From Microbacterium sp. H1-D42 (GTDB lineage Bacteria > Actinomycetota > Actinomycetes > Actinomycetales > Microbacteriaceae), in contig NZ_CP093342.1 of NCBI RefSeq assembly GCF_022637555.1, positions 3,534,001 through 3,598,000 of the forward strand: a DNA stretch of 64,000 nucleotides, read 5' to 3'. The notes under the pieces were generated by a model that saw only the letters and a program-made list of their open reading frames with translations, searched no databases and had not been told where the DNA came from. This document shows positions 58,573 through 64,000 of this stretch, in pieces (the stretch's first letter is position 1; every line of letters begins with the position of its first letter). Made by a program: the position numbers and the translations under genes.

Positions 58573-59736
58573 TCACCAGGGGTTTCGTGTGAGCAGCACG
58601 GCGTCGGGGCTGATCGCCGACGGACGTCCGAGCACAGCATCCACATCATTCAGCGCCTGCCGCAGTGCACCCAGCAGGCTCGAGTCATCGCCGAGCGTCG
58701 AGGGCACCACCTCGACCGGGAACAGACAGCGCTCGGCGAGGATGCCGCGGATCGGCCCCACGAGCGCCTCGCCCGCTGTCGCGAGCTCACCGCCGACGAT
58801 CACCCGCGGCGGATCGATGATCGACACCAGTGCCACCAGCCCGGGCGCCAGCGCGTCGATGAACGTAGCGAGCACATCACTCGCGCGCGGGTCGGCGAAA
58901 TCGACGTCGGCGCCGCGGAAGGGCATCCGCTCGGGATCCTTGCCCGACCTCAGGGTCTGCAGCGCGGTGACCGCGCGAGGCCAGCCGAGCTCGGCGATGC
59001 CGCCCACCTCGCCGGACGCGCCGTGCCAGCCACGATAGGGCGCACCGTCGATCGTGATCGCTGCGGCGAGCGCGGTGCCGGCCAGCACAGTCACCGACGT
59101 GTCGACATCGACGGCGGCGCCCTTCCAGTGCTCGGCCAGTGCAGCGCAGCGGGCGTCGTTGCCGACGCTCACGGTGGCTGCGGGAAAGTGCTTCGCCCAC
59201 TCCTGCGCCAGGTTCACCCCGGTCAGCTCCGGCAGGCGCGAGCTGCGCACCACGATCCCAGACGCATCGACGATTCCGGTTGTGGCGACACCCACCGCCC
59301 AGATGTCGCTCCGGGCGAGCGCGGCTGCCTCGAGCAGCTCGTCCACGGCGTCGAACGCCGTGCGGAATCGCTGCGCGGTCGATGTGGCACCTGTGATCGT
59401 CACCTCAGCGCGGTCGATGATCGTTCCGTCGAGTGTGGCGACGAGCATCCTGATCAGCTCGACCCCCATGTCGCACGCGAGGATGTGTCCTGCCTCGGCG
59501 CGAAAGGCGAAGCGCTTGGCGGGACGCCCGGCCTTCCGTCCGACCTCGGGCTCAGGCTCGATCCGCTGCACCAGTCCCCGCTCGACCAGGTACGACGCGG
59601 CCTCCTCCACTGTGGGGCGCGACAAGCGGGTCAGCGCCGCGAGGTCGGTCACACTCAGCGAGGACGCGCTGCGCAGGTGCGAGAGCACACCGACTTCATT
59701 GCCGCGCGGCGCCAGCGGTTCTCTCATGTCAGGCAT
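58573..59736 (-). CDS. ROK family transcriptional regulator
   Basis: The product has 387 residues. The winged helix reads GNEVGVLSHLRSASSLSVTD, LAALTRLSRPTVEEAASYLV and ERGLVQRIEP with wing VGRKAGRPAKRF. The ROK domain includes LACDMGVELIRMLVATLDGT, VGVATTGIVDASGIVVRSSR, VGNDARCAALAEHWKGAAVD and RVIVGGELATAGE. The zinc-binding CxCGxxGC loop is missing: after GASGEVGGIAELGWPRAV the sequence goes straight on. Sugar sensing may thus differ from NagC-type ROKs. The ATG at 59736 follows AAGGGAGAG. It is divergent from the large secreted protein and most likely controls it. Confidence 0.9.
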   Translation of the reverse strand: MPDMREPLAPRGNEVGVLSHLRSASSLSVTDLAALTRLSRPTVEEAASYLVERGLVQRIEPEPEVGRKAGRPAKRFAFRAEAGHILACDMGVELIRMLVATLDGTIIDRAEVTITGATSTAQRFRTAFDAVDELLEAAALARSDIWAVGVATTGIVDASGIVVRSSRLPELTGVNLAQEWAKHFPAATVSVGNDARCAALAEHWKGAAVDVDTSVTVLAGTALAAAITIDGAPYRGWHGASGEVGGIAELGWPRAVTALQTLRSGKDPERMPFRGADVDFADPRASDVLATFIDALAPGLVALVSIIDPPRVIVGGELATAGEALVGPIRGILAERCLFPVEVVPSTLGDDSSLLGALRQALNDVDAVLGRPSAISPDAVLLTRNPW

Positions 59737-59790
59737 CCGACTCTCCCTTGCGTCACCCTTGACAGCCTTCGTCACGACTGCTTGACTCAC

Positions 59791-59828
59791 CACACCACAT
59801 TATAAAAATCATCTTCATAATTGTGGTG
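59791..59828. promoter_or_regulatory. AT-rich divergent control region with inverted repeat
   Basis: ACCACATTAT (59795-59804) and ATAATTGTGGT (59817-59827) form an imperfect inverted repeat around a short AT-rich centre. TATAAT reads on the minus strand at 59804-59799 and CATAAT on the plus strand at 59815-59820. A ROK operator overlapping both promoters is the likely meaning. Confidence 0.6.
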
Positions 59829-59887
59829 ATCTACTCCCCACTTCCCCGATTCATCGATGATTCGATGCCCCCTCCCTAGGAGTTTCA

Positions 59888-62800
59888 ATGAAGAAGCGAT
59901 CGGCGATCACCGCGTCTCTCGCGGTCGGCGCCCTGACAGCCACAGCGCTCAGCTGCGTCGGGGTGTCTCCCGCGTTGGCATCCGATGACCTGCGCATCAC
60001 CGCAGGCTATCTGTCCATCGGACTCGACAGCACCGGCACCGTCACCAGTCTCAGCGACATCCGCACCGGAACCGAGTACCTCGTCCCCGAGAAGCACGCG
60101 CCGCTGGTGAGTCTCGTCATCGACGGCGAGCAGCAGATGCCGACTTCGGTCACAAAGGTCGACGGTGATCTGGAGTTCTCCAGCGACAGCGCCGACTACA
60201 CCGTGACCGTCGACGTGGAGGATGCCGGCGGCTACTCCACCTTCGAGGTGACCGATGTCGATGCGCCGGCCGGCGCCGACGTGGAGTCGCTGCTGTGGGG
60301 CCCTCTGCCGACCAGCATCACCGAGACTGTGGGCGAAGTGGTCGGCGTCGCGCGCAACGACTCGTTCGCCCTCGGCATGCGCCCCCTCACCGATCGCACC
60401 GAGGGCGGCTGGCCGCAGCAGTACGACGATCTCGGCTGGAAGGACGAGGTCTCGCCGAACCCGTCCGACCTCGAGGTCTGGCCGCACGAGGAGTGGAGCG
60501 TCGCAGGCGTGACTCCGTGGGGCACGCTGCTGCGCGCGTTCCAGTTCGACTACTCGAAGGAGCGGATGCGGTCGCAGATCGGCGGATACGACATCCCCGT
60601 CGGTCCGCTGGCCGAGCAGCCCACTGTGCTCGGCTCGAAGGTGGCGATCTTCGGGGCCGATCCGTCCGCGACGCCGACCGTGCTCTCCGAGATCTCGCAG
60701 TCCGAGGGACTGCCGTATCCGACGATCGACGGACAGTGGCAGAAGGTCGCGCAGGCCACCTCGCAGTCGTTCCTGGTGCTCGGCGATCTGAACACCGGAA
60801 CCCTCGCGGAGGGCGCCGAGTTCGCGAAGCTCGCCGGCATCGACTACCTCTACTCGCTGCCGAACGCCGCAGGCCCCTGGCAGGCCACCGGGCACTACGA
60901 GTTCAACACCTCGATGGGTCAGGGCGACGCCGGAGTGGCCGAATTCGTCGAACGCGCCGAGAAGCTCGGCATCAAGATCGGTGTGCACACCCTGTCGGAC
61001 TTCGTCGCCTCGAACGACGCCTATGTGACCGCACCGGCCGACGACCGGCTCGCGCTGGGAGGCCGTGCGACACTCACGCGTCCGCTGAGCGCCACGGCGA
61101 CCACGGCGTACCTCAGCGACGATGCCCTCCTTCGCGATGGCGTCCAGGGACGCAAGCTGCGCATCGGCGACGAGTTCATCGACTACAGCTCCTTCGCGAA
61201 GGTCGGCGATGAGTGGGAGGTGCGCGGTCTGTCGCGGGCACGCTGGGGCTCGGCCGCCGTCGCGCACGATGAGGGTGCCACCGCTGCCCGCCTGCTGCAG
61301 AACCAGTACGGCGGAGCCCTCGGCAACATCGAGATCATCGATGAGATCGCAACGCGCCTGTCGACCATCTGGAACGACACCGGCATCCGCGCCATGTCCT
61401 TCGACGGTCTCGAGTCCGCTTCGCAGTCCGGCTGGGGTTCGTTCGGCATGGCACAGCTGGTCGACAAGACCCGCGACCGCACCGAGAACAACGACGGCTT
61501 CATCACCGAGACGAGCCGGATGGGCTCGAACATCTGGGACGGCCTCTCGCGGGCCAGCTGGGGCGAGGTCGCATCGACCAGCATGAACCAGGTCTTCATC
61601 AACAACGAGTTCTACGCCGCCAACTACCTGCCGCACATGATGGGCTGGATCCGCCTCTCGGGCGGCGAGAGCCTGGTCAGCATCGAGCACAAGCTCGCAC
61701 GCGCGGCGGGCCTCAACGCCGGAACAGGCTTCCAGGGCTCGGTCGGCAACCTGCGCGGCAGCGGCCAGCAGGCCCGCGATGTGCTCGACACGATCAAGCA
61801 GTGGGAGCGCGCCCGCAACGTCGGCGCATTCAGCGAGGAGCTGAAGGCGAAGTTCCGCGACCAGTCCACGAACTGGCATCTCGAGGTCGTCACCGAGGGT
61901 TCCGCGTGGACGCTGCAGCAGACGGATGCTGCTGGCGCGCCGATCGGCGACCCGATCGCCATCGCGGCACCGACCCCGCAGATCTCGACCTCGTCGCTGC
62001 CCAACGCCGTGGCCGGTGAACTCTACGAGCAGCAGGTGGAGTCCAACAACCCGACGACGGTCCGGTTCGAGGTGACCTCGGGCTCGCTGCCGAAGGGCCT
62101 GAAGCTCAACAAGGACACCGGTGGCATCATCGGCACCCCCGAGAAGCCCGGCACCAGCAAGTTCACGGTGACGGCGCACAACTCGGCAGGACTCGACTCG
62201 GTGTCGAAGAACCTGCAGATCCAGGTGCGGCCGTTCGGCGGCAAGGCGGCGGTCTCGATGAAGGCACCGCTCAGCACCGACGACCCGGTCGTGATCACGG
62301 TGCGCAACCCCAACGAGCACGCGCTGAAGAACCTGAACGTCACTCTGTCGGCCGGCGACGGCTGGACCGCCACGCCGGCGAGCACGATCCCGAAGAAGCT
62401 CGCGCCAGGGGTATCCGTCGAGATCGCCTTCGACCTCGCCGCCGTCCCCGACGCCGCCAGTGCGCGCACGATCGACCTGCGCGGAGCGGTGACGTACGAC
62501 TACCCGGGCTCGAAGGGACTCAGCGAATCGGTGAAGGGCAGCATCATCGTGCCGCTCGCCGACATCTCGCTGGCCTTCAACAACGTCGGCATCACGCACG
62601 ACGACAACCCCGGCCCTGGCAACGTCGACGGCGCCCGCAACAGCTACTCGGCCGAGGCACTCGCGGCCGCCGGCCTCGTGGCGGGTGCGGAGTTCACCAA
62701 CGACGGCATCACGTACACGTGGCCGTCGGCCGTGGGCACGCCGAACAACGTCAACGGCAGCGCGACCTTCAAGGTCGCCGGCGAGGGAGACCGCCTCGGC

Positions 62801-63085
62801 TTCCTCGGCAGCGCGATCGGCTCGCAGTCGGGCACGGGTGTCATCACCTACACCGACGGCACGACCCAGCAGTTCACCCTGAGCTTCGAGAACTGGGGCG
62901 ACCCGGAGCCCGGCGATGCCGTGGCCAACTCGACGTACCGCAACACTCAGAGCGGTCCGGCGAACCACGGGTACTCGTACCGCGTGTTCGCGGAGCAGGT
63001 GGAGCTCGCAGCGGGCAAGCGCGTGCACACGGTCACGCTGCCGAACAACGGATCCATCCACGTGTTCGCGGCGGCGATCGGCTGA
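59888..63085 (+). CDS. Large secreted glycoside-hydrolase-like protein with Ig and NEW3-type domains
   Basis: The product has 1065 residues. A Sec signal peptide (MKKRSAITASLAVGALTATA, cleavage after SPALA) is followed by a beta-rich N-terminal domain (LRITAGYLSIGLDSTGTVTS) and a probable TIM-barrel at about 280-620: FAKLAGIDYLYSLPNAAGPW, EKLGIKIGVHTLSDFVASND, GIRAMSFDGLESASQSGWGS and EFYAANYLPHMMGWIRLS, with acidic residues that could be catalytic. Then a putative Ig domain (~697-785, FEVTSGSLPKGLKLNKDTGG, IIGTPEKPGTSKFTVTAHN), a NEW3-like domain (DPVVITVRNPNEHALKNLNV) and a C-terminal module (NSYSAEALAAAGLVAGAEFT) common in actinobacterial secreted glycosidases. No known CAZy family could be assigned by eye. 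There is no membrane anchor or sorting signal. TAGGAG precedes the ATG. Confidence 0.75.
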   Translation: MKKRSAITASLAVGALTATALSCVGVSPALASDDLRITAGYLSIGLDSTGTVTSLSDIRTGTEYLVPEKHAPLVSLVIDGEQQMPTSVTKVDGDLEFSSDSADYTVTVDVEDAGGYSTFEVTDVDAPAGADVESLLWGPLPTSITETVGEVVGVARNDSFALGMRPLTDRTEGGWPQQYDDLGWKDEVSPNPSDLEVWPHEEWSVAGVTPWGTLLRAFQFDYSKERMRSQIGGYDIPVGPLAEQPTVLGSKVAIFGADPSATPTVLSEISQSEGLPYPTIDGQWQKVAQATSQSFLVLGDLNTGTLAEGAEFAKLAGIDYLYSLPNAAGPWQATGHYEFNTSMGQGDAGVAEFVERAEKLGIKIGVHTLSDFVASNDAYVTAPADDRLALGGRATLTRPLSATATTAYLSDDALLRDGVQGRKLRIGDEFIDYSSFAKVGDEWEVRGLSRARWGSAAVAHDEGATAARLLQNQYGGALGNIEIIDEIATRLSTIWNDTGIRAMSFDGLESASQSGWGSFGMAQLVDKTRDRTENNDGFITETSRMGSNIWDGLSRASWGEVASTSMNQVFINNEFYAANYLPHMMGWIRLSGGESLVSIEHKLARAAGLNAGTGFQGSVGNLRGSGQQARDVLDTIKQWERARNVGAFSEELKAKFRDQSTNWHLEVVTEGSAWTLQQTDAAGAPIGDPIAIAAPTPQISTSSLPNAVAGELYEQQVESNNPTTVRFEVTSGSLPKGLKLNKDTGGIIGTPEKPGTSKFTVTAHNSAGLDSVSKNLQIQVRPFGGKAAVSMKAPLSTDDPVVITVRNPNEHALKNLNVTLSAGDGWTATPASTIPKKLAPGVSVEIAFDLAAVPDAASARTIDLRGAVTYDYPGSKGLSESVKGSIIVPLADISLAFNNVGITHDDNPGPGNVDGARNSYSAEALAAAGLVAGAEFTNDGITYTWPSAVGTPNNVNGSATFKVAGEGDRLGFLGSAIGSQSGTGVITYTDGTTQQFTLSFENWGDPEPGDAVANSTYRNTQSGPANHGYSYRVFAEQVELAAGKRVHTVTLPNNGSIHVFAAAIG

Positions 63086-63107
63086 GCGCCCCGCGCTGAG
63101 TTCGAAA

Positions 63108-63138
63108 GGAGCCCCGTCGCCTCGTGCGGCGGGGCTCC
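63108..63138. terminator. Hairpin between convergent genes, copy 2
   Basis: GGAGCCCCGTCGC (63108-63120) pairs with GCGGCGGGGCTCC (63126-63138), loop CTCGT, one G-T pair. It follows the stop of the secreted protein by 22 nt. Confidence 0.75.
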
Positions 63139-63160
63139 GTCGTCGCCCGAGCGGTTCGGT

Positions 63161-63254
63161 TCGGGAACGGATGCAGGTCGATTGAACGTTTGTGGCGCGA
63201 CACGCCGTGGGGGCGGTCCGCGTGTCGTGGAGTCTTGTCCTGCATCCTTTCTGG
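63161..63254. repeat. GGGAACGGATG-type palindromic element, copy 2
   Basis: The left part GGGAACGGATGCAGG pairs imperfectly with CCTGCATCCTTTC on the right (63239-63251). The interior has TTGAACGTTTGTGGCGCGAC then ACGCCG, closely matching copy 1 at 9563-9653. It lies between the convergent secreted protein and F5/8 genes. Confidence 0.65.
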
Positions 63255-63344
63255 TTAGGCCGCGACCGGGATGGTCGGGGGCGAAAACGCCGGATGCCGG
63301 TGGCCGACCCCTGAGAGGGCCGGGCACCGGCATCCGATTCGCTG

Positions 63345-64000
63345 CTACTTGCCGCTTCCGCTGAGCTTCAGCGGGGCATCGTCGCTCGCTCCCGTCACCG
63401 TGCCGGTGAGGATGAGCTGGTGCTTGCCACCCTTGCTGTTCTTCGGAACAACGACGTCCTCGGCGATCCTGCCCTCGGCGTCGGCGGTGAGCGTGGCGAT
63501 CAGCGTCTCGGTGTTCGGCCCGTGCTTGAGCAGCACGACCTCGATCGGCTCGCCGGGTGCGAAGCCCGCCCCGGTGACGCCGACAGTGCCCCCGAACGCG
63601 GCGCGGTCACGGTCGACGGTGATCGAGGCTTCATAGCTCGGCGCCTCCTGCACCGGACCCGCCGCGGCGAGCTCGCCGACCGTCGCCCACGGGTTTCCGT
63701 TGACCTCCGACAGAGCGACCAGCTTCAGGTAACGCGCCGACTGAGCCGGGAATCCGGCGATCTGCGCATCACCCGTGTTGGCGAACGCGCCGGACGAGAC
63801 GGGCTCGCCCCACACACCGTCGATCGTCGCGACGTCGGTGGAGGCGTACACCTCATACTCACCGATGCGACCGTTCGCACCGCCCGAGCCGGTGCTGCTG
63901 CGACCGGTGTAGACCAGGCCGCACACCTGCTGTGCCTCACCGAGGTCGATGACGATCGAGTGCGGGTACTGCGCCTCCGGGCTCGACCACTGCGAGTGCC
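63345..64000 (-). CDS. Secreted protein with F5/8 type C (CBM32-like) domain, C-terminal part
   Basis: The minus-strand frame is open from the right window edge to a stop at 63345, giving at least 218 residues. It begins HSQWSSPEAQYPHSIVIDLG, continues VCGLVYTGRSSTGSGGANGR, EYEVYASTD and SARYLKLVALSEVNG, which is a discoidin/F5-8C carbohydrate-binding domain (WSS...., idLG, R...Y.lyvS, ar.ikl.). After it comes a bacterial Ig-like module (SYEASITVDRDRAAFGGTVG, VTGAGFAPGEPIEVVLLKHG, NSKGGKHQLILTGTVTG). The catalytic part would be outside the window. Together with the neighbouring secreted protein and ROK regulator, it suggests a polysaccharide-degrading cluster. An internal start at 63926 is not real. 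Confidence 0.85.
   Translation of the reverse strand, partial: HSQWSSPEAQYPHSIVIDLGEAQQVCGLVYTGRSSTGSGGANGRIGEYEVYASTDVATIDGVWGEPVSSGAFANTGDAQIAGFPAQSARYLKLVALSEVNGNPWATVGELAAAGPVQEAPSYEASITVDRDRAAFGGTVGVTGAGFAPGEPIEVVLLKHGPNTETLIATLTADAEGRIAEDVVVPKNSKGGKHQLILTGTVTGASDDAPLKLSGSGK

Noticed and set aside
59885..63061. 1058-residue open frame on the minus strand opposite the large secreted protein
   Set aside because: It is the antisense shadow of a real gene: Arg/Asp/Val-rich composition, no domain, and the plus strand has a signal peptide and recognisable domains.

Overview
The window is about 70% GC and densely packed, with short intergenic gaps, many 4-nt ATGA/GTGA gene overlaps, frequent GTG starts, several apparently leaderless genes, ROK/Lrp/GntR/ArsR/MerR regulators and a very frequent hexamer GGATGC. 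Together these point to a chromosomal segment of an actinobacterium of the Microbacteriaceae (Microbacterium-like). I see no rRNA, tRNA, CRISPR array, transposase, integrase or phage gene.

Layout: 1-2.8 kb holds the start of a ceramidase-like gene, a Gfo/Idh/MocA oxidoreductase and a lipase maturation factor homologue. 2.8-6.1 kb is a glycine-betaine-type ABC importer (binding protein, permease, ATPase with CBS domains). 6.4-9.5 kb has a methyltransferase and a DUF5107/TPR protein. 9.7-15.7 kb is a run of small regulator/effector units: GntR with an ABC exporter, ArsR with an SRPBCC protein, a second ArsR-like regulator with an MFS exporter, and a MerR/GyrI-like protein. 15.8-26.3 kb is carbohydrate and amino-acid catabolism: a Tat-exported PL8 (hyaluronate/chondroitin-type) lyase, a DadA/Lrp pair, and an aga-like amino-sugar operon (agaS, ROK kinase, PfkB kinase, class II aldolase, DeoR regulator) next to two divergent ROK regulators. 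27.5-32.4 kb has chorismate mutase, an AI-2E-family permease and a second, OpuC/OsmF-type osmoprotectant importer. 32.7-37.7 kb has a flavin disulfide oxidoreductase, a lactonase-type propeller, purA and a Pr6Pr membrane protein. 37.7-43.7 kb is a LytS/LytTR two-component system flanked by two sodium:solute symporters, each with a small membrane partner. 43.8-47.4 kb pairs a receptor nucleotidyl cyclase with an MscS channel that carries a cyclic-nucleotide-binding domain. 47.5-56.7 kb has DUF2804, a P450 and a MoxR/DUF58/VWA/TPR operon. 56.9-64 kb has a frameshifted alkylsulfatase-like gene, a ROK regulator, a large secreted carbohydrate-active-like protein and the end of an F5/8 type C protein.

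The most unusual feature is a set of short palindromic elements. Four imperfect copies of a 77-88 bp palindrome ending GTGTCGGAT-like/ATCCGACAC-like (22116-22202, 25024-25111, 32581-32658, 34182-34258) and two copies of a 91-94 bp element starting GGGAACGGATG (9563-9653, 63161-63254) share a core resembling CGACACGCCG. Two further 63-65 bp elements (6939-7003, 35395-35457) have 14-15 bp perfect arms and 35-nt centres. Most lie just behind stop codons, but one copy lies in frame inside a PfkB kinase gene and one inside a methyltransferase gene, so they seem to be translated. A second theme is leaderless expression: twelve genes have a TANNNT box exactly 6-7 nt before the start codon, including a divergent pair whose two start codons are only 16 bp apart.
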